This document shows, in pieces, positions 7,326-15,299 of a DNA stretch of 21,835 bases; position 1 is the first letter of the stretch; the number at the start of each line of letters is the position of its first letter. The DNA comes from a virus. The position numbers and the translations under genes are program-made. Under the pieces are notes generated by a model. The model saw nothing but the letters and a program-made list of their open reading frames with translations. It was not told the DNA's origin and made no database searches. Location of the stretch: positions 1 through 21,835 of the IMG/VR virus record IMGVR_UViG_3300008266_000914. One strand, given 5' to 3'.

Positions 7326-9593
7326 CTAGGAAATTGTGAACTGCCATACAACATCGTTGGCCGACCCAACAACATAAAAACTTAAACCATCGTCTTTGAA
7401 CCATACCGCACTTGGGTTAGTTTCATAAACACCTACTGCAAAACTTTTAGTTGCATAAGATGCGGTAGAAACATCCCACGGTGTTGCTAATGTGTATTGA
7501 TAAACCGTGTCGTTAGCAAATCCAACAATGTACATTGCTGAACCGTTGTTACCTATAAAAACTGCATATGGAGATGTTTCTTGCGTTGCAACACTAAAAG
7601 ACTTGCTTGCATACGAAGCAGTAGATAAATCCCATGCAGAAGATAAAGTGTATTGGTAAACAGTATTGTTTGTTGTTCCTACTACATATAGTTTCGTTCC
7701 AGCATCACCAAAAAACATACCTCTAGGTAATGATTCTTGTGATGTAACACTAAAACTTACGGTGTCATATGTAGCAGTAGATATATTCCAAGCAGTTGAA
7801 AGACTGTATTGGTAGATTGCATCATTAGTGTTGGATAGCACATACATCTTAGTACCGTCATCTTTGAACTGTACTTGTGCTGGTGCTGCTCCTGTCTGAG
7901 TGCCAACACCAAACACACGCACATAAGATGCTGTCTGTACTTGCCATGCAGTAGATATGGAATACTGATTGACATCATCGCCTGTTTCACCAAGAACGTA
8001 CATTTCTGTGCCGTCTGGTTTAAAAGTAACAGATCTTGGGCCATTCTCCTCCGCCGCCACACTTCTATAGTAAGAATTAGTAGTCGCAAGGTTCCATGCA
8101 GTACCTAGTGCAAAGCCCCATACACGGTCTGTAACTGAGCCGATTATATACATCTTAGTACCTGAGTCAGCAAAAGCGAGGCCAGAACTATTGTTTTCTC
8201 CATTAATCGCTGCAAATGCATAAGACACAGAATCGTAAGATGCTGTACTTACATCCCATGCTGAAGATAAGGTGTATTGAAAAACTGTGTTATTAGAATT
8301 AGACAGAACATACATCTTAGTTCCATCATCTTTAAACTCAACTTTTGCTGGAGTTGTTCCAGTTTGTGCAAATACAGAAAACACTTGCACAAAAGAAGCC
8401 GTAGATACATTCCATGCAGTTGAAAGATTGTACTCATTTACATCATCACCAGATGACCCAATAATGTACATCTTAGTGCCGTCAGTTTTAAATGTAATTC
8501 CATTTGGCGTGATCTCTTGTGTCGCAACGCTAAAACTTACAGAGTCATAGGTCGCTGTTAGTACATCCCAAGCAGTCGCTAAAGAGTATTGGTAAACGGT
8601 GTCATTAGAAGTTCCAACGATGTACATCTTCGTACCATCGTTCTTAAACGCTAATCCTTGCGGTGCTGACTCTTGTGCGTTTACATACAACCCAGGGATA
8701 AGTGTCGCAACATCCCAAGCAGATGACATAGATTGCTGCCATACGGAGTCTGTTGTTGAACCTACAACATAGAGTTGAGTTCCGTCAGGTTTTATATAAA
8801 CGCCATTAGGATTTATTTCACCAAACCAAGTATTAAAACTTGGTAAGGAAACTTTTGTAAATGATGCAGTGCTTACATTCCAAGCAGACGAAAGAGCATA
8901 TTGGTTTACATCATCACCAAGTGTCCCAATAACATACATTATTGTTCCGTCTGATTTGAAAAACACATCAGTTGGCAGAGTTTCTTGAGATGTAACACTA
9001 AAAGATAAACTGGCGTAAGAAGCCGTTGATAAATCCCAACCACTTGTGAGTGTGTATTGATAGACGGTATCGTTTACCTCCCCAACGATATACATCTTCG
9101 TCCCTGAGTCACCAAAAAATAGCCCTCTAGGAGTTGCTTCTTGGCTGGTAACACTTAGGCTTACAGAATCATAAGATGCTGTGCTGACATTCCATGCGGT
9201 AGATAAAGAATACTGATAAACCTCGTCATTACTACTAGATAGAACATACATTTTTGTTCCATCATCTTTGAACCTAACTTTTGCTGGACTTGTTCCTGCT
9301 TGCGCCGATACAGAAAAGTTTTGAACATAAGATGCTGTGGTTACATCCCATGCTGTAGATAAATCATATTCATTTACGTCATCACCTGTTGATCCAATAA
9401 CATACATCTTTGTACCGTCTGGCTTAAACTCCACTCCAGTTGGATTTATTTCCTCCGCACTCACATTTTTTCTAGGAAACACCGCCGTACTTGGTTGATA
9501 CGGTGTGGATAAGTTGTATTGCAGGACGGCATCTCTTTGATCACCAAGGACATACATCTTCGTGCCATCAGAACTAAACTTTACATCTGTAGC
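7326..9593 (-). repeat. Fifteen beta-propeller units of about 50 codons, in triplets
   Basis: These are the repeats inside the 800-residue protein. Each unit has a Pro-start, a DGTKMY core and an AWDVSTASY-like end. A higher-order period of three units (about 150 residues) is visible from the DDVN and PAxV marker variants. This suggests growth by duplication of three-unit blocks, with units 5-7 the most diverged. Confidence 0.8.
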
Positions 9594-9728
9594 GTTAATT
9601 TCATATCCAGAAATAGAAGCATTTGGCGCTATTCCTTCAAAGGTAGCAAAGGCTAAGTCCCAGGCGTTAGATACGGGAGGAGCTCCTCCTACCCCTGCTG
9701 CTGCTTGAAGAATATCTCTAACGCTCAT
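7326..9728 (-). CDS. Large beta-propeller repeat protein, probable receptor-binding tail protein
   Basis: The product has 800 residues. After a short N-terminus (SVRDILQAAAGVGGAPPVSN) the rest consists of 15 copies of a unit of about 50 residues: PxxVxFKxDGTKMYVxGxxxDxVxQYxLSTAWDVSTASY. Fourteen full copies and a final partial one would fit two seven-bladed beta-propellers, the last copy closing on the first. No catalytic motif is visible. Copies 2, 5, 8 and 11 carry DDVN(E/Q)Y, and copies 3, 9 and 12 carry PAxVxFKDDGTKMYVLS, so the repeats form groups of three. Its place in the adhesin block suggests glycan or receptor binding. The ATG overlaps the previous stop (TAATG) with AAGGA upstream. 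Confidence 0.8.
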   Translation of the reverse strand: MSVRDILQAAAGVGGAPPVSNAWDLAFATFEGIAPNASISGYEINATDVKFSSDGTKMYVLGDQRDAVLQYNLSTPYQPSTAVFPRKNVSAEEINPTGVEFKPDGTKMYVIGSTGDDVNEYDLSTAWDVTTASYVQNFSVSAQAGTSPAKVRFKDDGTKMYVLSSSNDEVYQYSLSTAWNVSTASYDSVSLSVTSQEATPRGLFFGDSGTKMYIVGEVNDTVYQYTLTSGWDLSTASYASLSFSVTSQETLPTDVFFKSDGTIMYVIGTLGDDVNQYALSSAWNVSTASFTKVSLPSFNTWFGEINPNGVYIKPDGTQLYVVGSTTDSVWQQSMSSAWDVATLIPGLYVNAQESAPQGLAFKNDGTKMYIVGTSNDTVYQYSLATAWDVLTATYDSVSFSVATQEITPNGITFKTDGTKMYIIGSSGDDVNEYNLSTAWNVSTASFVQVFSVFAQTGTTPAKVEFKDDGTKMYVLSNSNNTVFQYTLSSAWDVSTASYDSVSYAFAAINGENNSSGLAFADSGTKMYIIGSVTDRVWGFALGTAWNLATTNSYYRSVAAEENGPRSVTFKPDGTEMYVLGETGDDVNQYSISTAWQVQTASYVRVFGVGTQTGAAPAQVQFKDDGTKMYVLSNTNDAIYQYSLSTAWNISTATYDTVSFSVTSQESLPRGMFFGDAGTKLYVVGTTNNTVYQYTLSSAWDLSTASYASKSFSVATQETSPYAVFIGNNGSAMYIVGFANDTVYQYTLATPWDVSTASYATKSFAVGVYETNPSAVWFKDDGLSFYVVGSANDVVWQFTIS

Positions 9729-11074
9729 TATTTAATATCCTTAGCAAGTAATAATCCACGCCAAGTAGTGCCAGCATTGATGGTGAAAAACCCAATAATG
9801 TCTACACCAGAAGTGGTGAGTGTTGGCGGCGTTCCTCCCGCCCACGTGACACCAGAGAACCAGTTTACGGTCGCAGAACCACCATTAGTAAGCACCAATA
9901 CAAACGCCCCAACGTCACCGCTGGTCGCTACGTTCGATACCGTAAACGTGGTCGTTCCAGAAATGGTTTTGGTAAAGTAGTTGCCCGCCGCTAGATCAAT
10001 ATCTGAAGCAGATACGGCGGTGCTTTTTTCTCGTAGACCAGTAATGACTGGCGTGGTAGCAAAAACCAACAAACCAGAACCTGTCTCATCCGTAACAGCG
10101 GTAGCAAGGTTTGCAGACGAAGGAGTTCCTAGCCATGTGGCTACGCCGGCTCCAAGAGACGTAATCCCAGTACCACCGTTGCCAGCAGCAAGAGTTCCCG
10201 TGACCGCTCCAGATTGAGCAAGGTTAATAGCGCCAAAACCTATCGTTGTACCTGATCTACGCAGAACATTGTGGTCTGCTGCCGCTGTAATTGCAGCTAA
10301 GTCGCCTGTGCTATTTGCTGACCTACCTGCAACAGATAGGCCGGCTATCTGTGCAATGTTTGTAAATGGTAGATCGCCTGTAACCGCATCAGTTGAAGCA
10401 AGGTTTATCGCGCCAAAAGCAAGCGCTGTTCCTGACCTACGAAGCACTTGATTATCAGTGCCTGCCGCAATGCTCGCATTGTCTGCCGTAGCATTACCTG
10501 TAACACCAAGAACTGAAAGGGCAGAACCTTGGGCAAGATTAGAGAATGGAAGATCTCCAGTGACAGCATCTGTTGACGCAAGGTTGACTGCACCAAACGC
10601 TACTGATGTACCAGACCTACGAAGAACTTGGTTGTCTGTACCAGCAGCTATGCTTGCGTTGTCCGCTGTAGCGTTACCGGTGACCCCTAAAACAGAAAGA
10701 GCAGAACCTTGGGCCAAGTTAGTAAACCCAAGCCTGGCTGATATAGCTGGCGTAATCGTCGTGCCATCCACATACATCGACCGTTCGGCTGGATACGTAC
10801 AGAAAATGTCCTTGGTGCCAGCGCTCCAGTTAACGGCGTTTCCAGAATTGGATGACTCTAAAATTGTGTCCCGGCTGAGTGTCGTACCAGAGGATGTATA
10901 GGTTCCAATGCCTACCTCCCAGTCTGTCCCATTTGTCACTGCGTAGTAGGTTGTATTGCCGTCCCCAATAACGGAAAACGCCTGGTAACCTGTTACGGCC
11001 CCGGCAAGCGTGTATGTGCCGGTGCTCGTTGTGGTCGTAGTCTCTTTGACTCTGTCTTTTAGTACAAGTGGCAT
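9728..11074 (-). CDS. Tail fibre with three 60-residue repeats
   Basis: The product has 448 residues. The N-terminal 98 residues (LKDRVKETTTTTSTGTYTLA through VGIGTYTSSGTTLSRDTILE to KDIFCTYPAE) form a domain common at the start of phage fibres and probably attach it to the tail. Residues 117-296 are three tandem copies of a 60-residue unit with SALSVLGVTGNATADNASIA, NQVLRRSG and a GAINLAxxxAVTGxLP end. Copies 1 and 2 are almost identical and copy 3 has diverged. The unit resembles the shaft repeats of long fibres. The C-terminus (AGNYFTKTISGTTTFTVSNV onwards) is a small beta domain ending in WRGLLLAKDIK. AGAGGA precedes the ATG. It is read just before the beta-propeller gene. Confidence 0.82.
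   Translation of the reverse strand: MPLVLKDRVKETTTTTSTGTYTLAGAVTGYQAFSVIGDGNTTYYAVTNGTDWEVGIGTYTSSGTTLSRDTILESSNSGNAVNWSAGTKDIFCTYPAERSMYVDGTTITPAISARLGFTNLAQGSALSVLGVTGNATADNASIAAGTDNQVLRRSGTSVAFGAVNLASTDAVTGDLPFSNLAQGSALSVLGVTGNATADNASIAAGTDNQVLRRSGTALAFGAINLASTDAVTGDLPFTNIAQIAGLSVAGRSANSTGDLAAITAAADHNVLRRSGTTIGFGAINLAQSGAVTGTLAAGNGGTGITSLGAGVATWLGTPSSANLATAVTDETGSGLLVFATTPVITGLREKSTAVSASDIDLAAGNYFTKTISGTTTFTVSNVATSGDVGAFVLVLTNGGSATVNWFSGVTWAGGTPPTLTTSGVDIIGFFTINAGTTWRGLLLAKDIK
10187..10726 (-). repeat. Three 180-bp tandem coding repeats in the fibre gene
   Basis: The units lie at 10547-10726, 10367-10546 and 10187-10366, each encoding 60 residues. The first two differ at only about five residues, yet their DNA differs at many third codon positions. 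The duplication is therefore old and the protein sequence has been kept. Confidence 0.85.
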
Positions 11075-11084
11075 GATCTATCCT

Positions 11085-11882
11085 CTATGCTGCAACCGGT
11101 ATCCAATTTGGATTCTGAGCATCGTTTATTACAACCCAATTTGGATTCTGAGCATCGTTTATTACGACCCAATTTGGGCTTTGCCGTTTGGGAGCAAAAG
11201 TCACTATCACTAAGTTTGCTGTTCCCGGTGTTATAATTGCGTTTTGAATTACGCTTGGTGCGTTTGTAGCAATTACTACTGCTCCAGCTTGAGGGAACAC
11301 TGGTTGCCCAGGAACAACCTGTGGAGCTGATCCTGCAAATGTCGCAGACCCAACTAATGTAGTAATTGGGTTGTCAATCCCTGGCAAACTTCCCTGCGCC
11401 AAAAGAGCGCCTGTTGCGGGAACAATGCCTAATTGAATAACTGGTGCTGCACCATTTAAAACGACCGCCCTTGTTGCTGGGCTAATAATTCTTTGTGTTA
11501 AAACAATGCTTGGAGCAGACCCAATAATAAGGGTTGATCCAGTTGGAGCAATAAAGGTTTGCCTAAATAAACTTGGGGCGTGTCCCTGTAAATTAATTGC
11601 ACCAGACGCCGGTTGCCTAACACTTCCAATTGCAGTGCCTGGAATATTTCCCTGTGTAACTATTGAACCCGTAACTGTGGATACAAAACTTCCAACAGAA
11701 ACTATGGGTTGCAACCCTTGCAACGAAACCGCACCTACAACTGTTGTAACCGTAAACGTGCGCTGTAAATTTGGAGCCGCACCAGCAACAACAATTGCGC
11801 CAGTAGCTGGCGTTATCGCAAACTGTTCTATCCCCTCTTCTGCTGCAAAAGGGGCACCCGAAAACGGGGCTTGAGCAAACAT
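11085..11882 (-). CDS. Repetitive beta-strand virion protein, unknown function
   Basis: The protein has 265 residues. It starts MFAQAPFSGAPFAAEEG and then carries about ten degenerate copies of a 20-residue unit of the form (I/V)xPxTGAxxLxGxAP, for example ITPATGAIVVAGAAP, RQPASGAINLQGHAP and ISPATRAVVLNGAAP. This predicts a regular beta-rich structure such as a solenoid or a chain of strands. The C-terminus has two exact copies of PNWVVINDAQN plus a partial third, made by a 33-bp DNA repeat. There is no signal peptide, membrane span or enzymatic motif. It lies within the adhesin block, preceded by a strong AAGGAAG site. It is probably a virion surface or fibre-associated protein; the role is inferred from position. 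Confidence 0.7.
   Translation of the reverse strand: MFAQAPFSGAPFAAEEGIEQFAITPATGAIVVAGAAPNLQRTFTVTTVVGAVSLQGLQPIVSVGSFVSTVTGSIVTQGNIPGTAIGSVRQPASGAINLQGHAPSLFRQTFIAPTGSTLIIGSAPSIVLTQRIISPATRAVVLNGAAPVIQLGIVPATGALLAQGSLPGIDNPITTLVGSATFAGSAPQVVPGQPVFPQAGAVVIATNAPSVIQNAIITPGTANLVIVTFAPKRQSPNWVVINDAQNPNWVVINDAQNPNWIPVAA
11103..11177 (-). repeat. 33-bp tandem repeat, 2.3 copies, at the 3' end of the gene
   Basis: Copies lie at 11103-11135 and 11136-11168, with a partial third at 11169-11177. The two full copies differ at one base (11133 versus 11166). The repeat is in frame and encodes PNWVVINDAQN twice. Such a near-perfect repeat points to recent slippage or duplication. Confidence 0.9.
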
Positions 11883-11898
11883 TTTGCTTCCTTACTGT

Positions 11899-12357
11899 TT
11901 AGGTAAGGGTAAATACGCCAGTAGCAGCAGGAAGAATCGTCAGGGTGTTGGGCGAAGTCACCGTAAATTGCGAGGAAGACAATTGGCACCAGCAAAGAAG
12001 TCGCCCTGCACCAGCACCGGTTGAGTTACGAATCACAGCAAACTTCACATTGGTTAGCGAAGCGCCAGAAGCCGTAAACGTCAAACCTATAGTGGAGTAA
12101 GTAAACTTGTACTGTTTTGCCGAAGCACCGACCGTCCACTGTCCAGTTGCCGGAACAATATTTTTTCCGCCAGCTACATATCCGCCAGTAGCAGAAATTT
12201 CATTAGTTAACTGTGAATATGCTGTTAGAGTGAAAGTTGATGCGTTACTAGCAGAACGAGCCAAAACCATTTTAAATACGCCAGCACCAAGAGTAATAGT
12301 ACCGTTACCAATGTACTGTTTAGCCTTGTTGTAAAGTTGCCATGCAGATGCAGCCAT
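11899..12357 (-). CDS. Small beta-rich virion protein, paralogue of the 14878-15291 product
   Basis: The product has 152 residues. It opens with a helix (AASAWQLYNKAKQYIGNGTI), followed by a strand-rich body with FKMVLARSASNASTFTLTAY, a GYVAGGKN turn and KFAVIRNSTGAGAGRLLCWC. This order (helix, G-T-hydrophobic strand, FKxxLxxSxA, GYxAxG) is shared with the 137-residue product at 14878-15291 and with small structural proteins in other environmental phages. No enzymatic residues stand out. The ribosome site AAAGGAGA lies inside the end of the upstream methyltransferase-DUF115 gene, one base before this start, so translation is coupled. It is probably a small tail or head decoration component. 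Confidence 0.68.
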   Translation of the reverse strand: MAASAWQLYNKAKQYIGNGTITLGAGVFKMVLARSASNASTFTLTAYSQLTNEISATGGYVAGGKNIVPATGQWTVGASAKQYKFTYSTIGLTFTASGASLTNVKFAVIRNSTGAGAGRLLCWCQLSSSQFTVTSPNTLTILPAATGVFTLT

Positions 12358-12358
12358 T

Positions 12359-13786
12359 TTAAATCTCCTTTAAGTCAGCACAAGAAGCGCCGGTTTCCAA
12401 AATATGACGGAGTAATCCACCCCGAATGTCTAACTCAATTTCATCACCTAGCATCTTAATTAAATCAATAAACTCTTGAGCCTGAGAAATCATCCATGGG
12501 TTGCAATAAAATATTTTGCCGCCCACATTGACCGGAACTACGGGTTGACCGTCGTTTTCTTTTTGTTCGTAAGCATGATGTTTATCGCCATCAAGACATG
12601 AATCACAACCGAACACATGAAATCTCTTAAAGCCCAACATCCTAAACAAAGGTATTGTTCTTAACAACACAGTAGAACCACCAGGAACAGGGTACCAACG
12701 TTCATACTGACTTGCCAAGATTTCATTTAGGATTTCGGTGCTGGTGTGCCAGATGTATGTCTGTTCTTTAGGCATCTTGGCAAACACACTTGGGTGGCAT
12801 TGAGAGGCAATAAAATACTTACAGTCAGGAACTATTGGATCTACAAAACGATTGTTGTGCTCTTGAGCATCAACCATAACCATCGCAGATGGTGTAATAC
12901 CATTATCAATACAATATCTGTAAGCATTGTTAATGGTGATTAATTTGACCCCATCTTCCCGAAGTTTGCGAATTTCTTCGATACTATTAGCTAAAGATGG
13001 ACCACCACCCACAATCATAACTTCTACATTATTGGTTGGATATGGTTGAACTTGTTGAAATCCTAAAGATATGTTGTGTTTTACTTGCTCTTTAATTTTT
13101 TCTTCTGAAGTATTTAATACACCACAATCAACAATCTCATTACCAGACGCCCATGCAGAAACATAAAAGTAAGCATAGCCAGACTCTTCTTTTGACCAGT
13201 GGATCAAACAATTTCTATCATTAAATTTTTTAAGCCACCAATCATAAGAATGAACACTTAGATGCAGTTTATGCCCTAACAACTTACCCATCTGATCATC
13301 TTCCGTAGAAATCTGAAAAAAAACATGATGGCAAGCTGCTAAACAATTATCTAAAACCCGATCCACATGATGCGGTCGAATGTGTTCCATAACATCTGTA
13401 CAAAATCCATATGCCGCTTTAATTTCTAACGGCTGAGATAAATCATGCTCTTTGAAACGCATTACATGGCTTTGGGTTTCTAGCATTGGGCGAATGTCAG
13501 GATCTAAGCAGTTGTCTGCAAAATCCACCATCGTTACATCCAACCCACCAAAGAAGGCTAAGTTCAAAGCCCCCCTGCCAGTACCACATCCTAGATCAAT
13601 AACAGACGCACCACGAGGGGGTTTAGCTTGGGCTAAAAATTCAAACGCCGCCCCTTCGCCTGGAGCTACTTTTCTGTACTCAGGACGTTCCCACATCATT
13701 CTATAAAGATCTTTTTCTAGTGGTCGATCACTAGAAATTCTAACTTGTGGAGCCTTGCCTATAATTCCGTTAAATGAAGTAGACAT
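12359..13786 (-). CDS. Fusion of SAM-dependent methyltransferase and DUF115 (MptE/Maf-like) domain
   Basis: The 475-residue product has two domains. Residues about 40-215 are a class I methyltransferase: SVIDLGCGTGRGALNLAFFG (61-80) is motif I for SAM binding, VTMVDFAD (84-91) holds the acidic residue, and CTDVMEHIRPHH (129-140) matches the post-motif region. Residues about 253-460 resemble DUF115, the domain of MptE pterin pyrophosphokinase and of Maf flagellin glycosyltransferases: VMIVGGGPSL (256-265), ITPSAMVMVDAQ, ASQCHPSVF, PGGSTVLLRTIPL (368-380) and GCDSCLDGDKHHAY (393-406). Substrates cannot be read. Modification of a sugar or glycosylation of a tail protein is the most natural inference, since all neighbours are tail genes. 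The gene looks more AT-rich than the head genes, a hint of separate origin. Confidence 0.82.
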   Translation of the reverse strand: MSTSFNGIIGKAPQVRISSDRPLEKDLYRMMWERPEYRKVAPGEGAAFEFLAQAKPPRGASVIDLGCGTGRGALNLAFFGGLDVTMVDFADNCLDPDIRPMLETQSHVMRFKEHDLSQPLEIKAAYGFCTDVMEHIRPHHVDRVLDNCLAACHHVFFQISTEDDQMGKLLGHKLHLSVHSYDWWLKKFNDRNCLIHWSKEESGYAYFYVSAWASGNEIVDCGVLNTSEEKIKEQVKHNISLGFQQVQPYPTNNVEVMIVGGGPSLANSIEEIRKLREDGVKLITINNAYRYCIDNGITPSAMVMVDAQEHNNRFVDPIVPDCKYFIASQCHPSVFAKMPKEQTYIWHTSTEILNEILASQYERWYPVPGGSTVLLRTIPLFRMLGFKRFHVFGCDSCLDGDKHHAYEQKENDGQPVVPVNVGGKIFYCNPWMISQAQEFIDLIKMLGDEIELDIRGGLLRHILETGASCADLKEI

Positions 13787-13864
13787 AATATTCTTTAAAA
13801 AGAGGAATTAAATTGTTCGTTTTGGATGTTGTTAGAGACAAGTAAAGTTTCCAGTAAAGGCTAT

Positions 13865-14542
13865 TTAGTTCACCGACATTCTTATCTGACCAGACCGATA
13901 AGCGTCACGACGCTCCATGCCATCACCCAGACGTTTAGCCAGGATCATTGCCTCTTCATAGCGTTTGTTATACCCAGCAATAACATCAGCCTCACCCTTC
14001 ATGTAGGTGTACGCCTCAATTAATGAGCCATAGAGCAACGCAGAATCAAAGTTATCACCAAGCCACGTAGTACCAGCCGTAACAATTGATTCTGGGTAGT
14101 AGAAATAGTGCAACTCTATTAAATAGTTTAGGTTTGGTGTTGGCCCTAAGATAAACGTGTTGTCATCAAATATAGCGTAATACTTTGGTATGCCTGTAGT
14201 ATTTGGATTTGGAAATGCAGCTCTAATAAAATTTACATCTTTGTTTAACAAATACTCATAGTTACCGTCGCTATCAATAACTGCCATGGAATACACAGCT
14301 AAAAAATCTACGGGTGTTCCAAGATATTGATTGCTTGAAGTTGCGTTGCCAGTTTGATTTTTGCGAAAATTTGGAAACTGAACGCTGTTATAAATCCGCT
14401 GCTCAGCCTGCTGAATGAACGTGTCAATCTGTTCTTTAGACGTGAGGTTTACTAGGTTTCCAGAGGAATCCGTGTACTGAGTACTCGGAAAGTCATTTTC
14501 CGTGAACCCCTTGATCGTCTCAAACAGAGTTGCGTAGTTCAT
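13865..14542 (-). CDS. Adaptor (head-tail connector) protein, SU10 adaptor-like
   Basis: The product has 225 residues. It begins NYATLFETIKGFTENDFPST and has IDTFIQQAEQRIYNSVQFPN, then GTPVDFLAVYSMAVID, ALLYGSLIEAYTYMKGEADV and RYEEAMILAKRLGDG near the C-terminus. This arrangement of helices around a small beta domain matches the adaptor proteins that sit under the portal in SU10-like and related podoviruses. Its start codon directly abuts the TAA of the tiny basic gene upstream. A second adaptor-like gene lies at 16022-16765, so the two may form successive rings or serve different joints. A 78-base gap with no clear signal separates it from the methyltransferase gene. Confidence 0.75.
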   Translation of the reverse strand: MNYATLFETIKGFTENDFPSTQYTDSSGNLVNLTSKEQIDTFIQQAEQRIYNSVQFPNFRKNQTGNATSSNQYLGTPVDFLAVYSMAVIDSDGNYEYLLNKDVNFIRAAFPNPNTTGIPKYYAIFDDNTFILGPTPNLNYLIELHYFYYPESIVTAGTTWLGDNFDSALLYGSLIEAYTYMKGEADVIAGYNKRYEEAMILAKRLGDGMERRDAYRSGQIRMSVN

Positions 14543-14683
14543 TTAGCCTAGCTTCTTCGACGAGTTAGTGCCCTTAGTAGCCGCTCCTGTGCCACGCGTT
14601 TTAACAGTCTGCGTATTAGGGACATTATTTGGGTAACCATTCTTAGTATCCTTTACAGGTACTGGGGTAGGCATCTTGTTCAT
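14543..14683 (-). CDS. Tiny basic protein of 46 residues, unknown function
   Basis: The frame begins at ATG 14681-14683, overlapping the preceding TAA by one base (TAATG), and ends at TAA 14543-14545, right against the adaptor start. The product starts MNKMPTPVPVKDTKNGYPNN and ends RGTGAATKGTNSSKKLG. It is basic, Gly/Thr/Lys-rich and without hydrophobic segments. The RGxGAATKG ending resembles small proteins I recall from environmental phage genomes next to other tiny basic genes. The tight fit between two genes supports it strongly, although it is too short for standard gene finders. Confidence 0.7.
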   Translation of the reverse strand: MNKMPTPVPVKDTKNGYPNNVPNTQTVKTRGTGAATKGTNSSKKLG

Positions 14684-14859
14684 TATCGCCCCCGCCCAGC
14701 TTTTTTCTGCATCATGACCTTAGGCATACCCTTGCCCATCTTTTTCTCCGTCATGGACTCTTTGGGCGGCTTAAGCATACCACCTTTTTTCAGGCCCATG
14801 CGATGCATTTTTGAACTGCCCTCGTGTTTCTTAATAGCCTCGGCAATTTTGTTAGCCAT
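14683..14859 (-). CDS. Tiny basic Met-rich protein of 58 residues
   Basis: The ATG at 14857-14859 has a strong site (AGGAGA) seven bases upstream. The stop TAA (14683-14685) overlaps the next start. The product contains 14 Lys, 3 Arg and 9 Met, with 4 Glu, so it is strongly basic. It starts MANKIAEAIKKHEGSSKMHR, has LKKGGMLKPPKES in the middle and ends with MGKGMPKVMMQKKAGRGR. The GMPK element recurs in the 54-residue protein at 17990-18154. No known domain. It may be a head-internal or DNA-binding peptide, an idea based only on charge and on position among late genes. Confidence 0.72.
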   Translation of the reverse strand: MANKIAEAIKKHEGSSKMHRMGLKKGGMLKPPKESMTEKKMGKGMPKVMMQKKAGRGR

Positions 14860-14877
14860 TTTGTTCTCCTATTAAAA

Positions 14878-15291
14878 TTAAGGCGCTGTTAATCGAATTA
14901 AAGCAGAGTCTACTGTTGCCGGAGGAAACACAACTCTAAATGATGTAGTGGAAGTGCGATCAGCCCCAAAATCTAAGACACAAATAGATGGTCCACTTAC
15001 TGTATATACCAAAGCTCCTCGTGCGGTAAGAGAAGACACCCAAGAAGGGTCTGTAAATGTTAAAAAAAATATACCATTTTCTGTGTCATAAGTAGGAGAT
15101 ACGAGCTGTCCTGTAGCGATATATCCTGATGCCACGACTTCATCAGAAGATGTATATGCGGCTGTCGTGTTATTTAAAGTTGCTGCACTGGTATAAAGAG
15201 CTACCTTAAAATAACTACTTGAAAAATCTAAAGTTCCAGCTGCAATGGCGGCTTTAAAAGCGTCTGTTAAATAATTTCCAGTAAACGCCAT
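14878..15291 (-). CDS. Small beta-rich virion protein, paralogue of the 11899-12357 product
   Basis: The product has 137 residues: an opening helix (FTGNYLTDAFKAAIAAGTLD), then SSYFKVALYTSAATLNNTTA, SDEVVASGYIATGQLV and a strand-rich C-terminus (TSFRVVFPPATVDSALIRLT). The arrangement parallels the 152-residue protein at 11899-12357: same length class, FKxxLxxSAA, E-x-x-ASGYxAxGQ. Both are probably copies of one fold used in the virion. It is followed after 18 bases by the Met-rich tiny gene and preceded by the zinc-ribbon protein. The ribosome site is weak (AGAGA). Head or tail decoration is inferred. Confidence 0.68.
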   Translation of the reverse strand: MAFTGNYLTDAFKAAIAAGTLDFSSSYFKVALYTSAATLNNTTAAYTSSDEVVASGYIATGQLVSPTYDTENGIFFLTFTDPSWVSSLTARGALVYTVSGPSICVLDFGADRTSTTSFRVVFPPATVDSALIRLTAP

Positions 15292-15299
15292 TTTTGTCT

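Noticed and set aside
7757-8089. Minus-strand shadow frames within the beta-propeller gene (also 8249-8437)
   Set aside because: These recur because the DNA under them is repetitive; the product is Leu/Met/Cys-rich without any pattern.
9728-11074. CRISPR-like or DNA direct repeats in the fibre gene
   Set aside because: The repeats are long, in-frame coding units with diverged DNA, with no spacer structure.
13787-13864. Promoter in the 78-base gap before the methyltransferase-DUF115 gene
   Set aside because: The gap is AT-rich but no -35/-10 pair with acceptable spacing was found, and there is no hairpin terminator.
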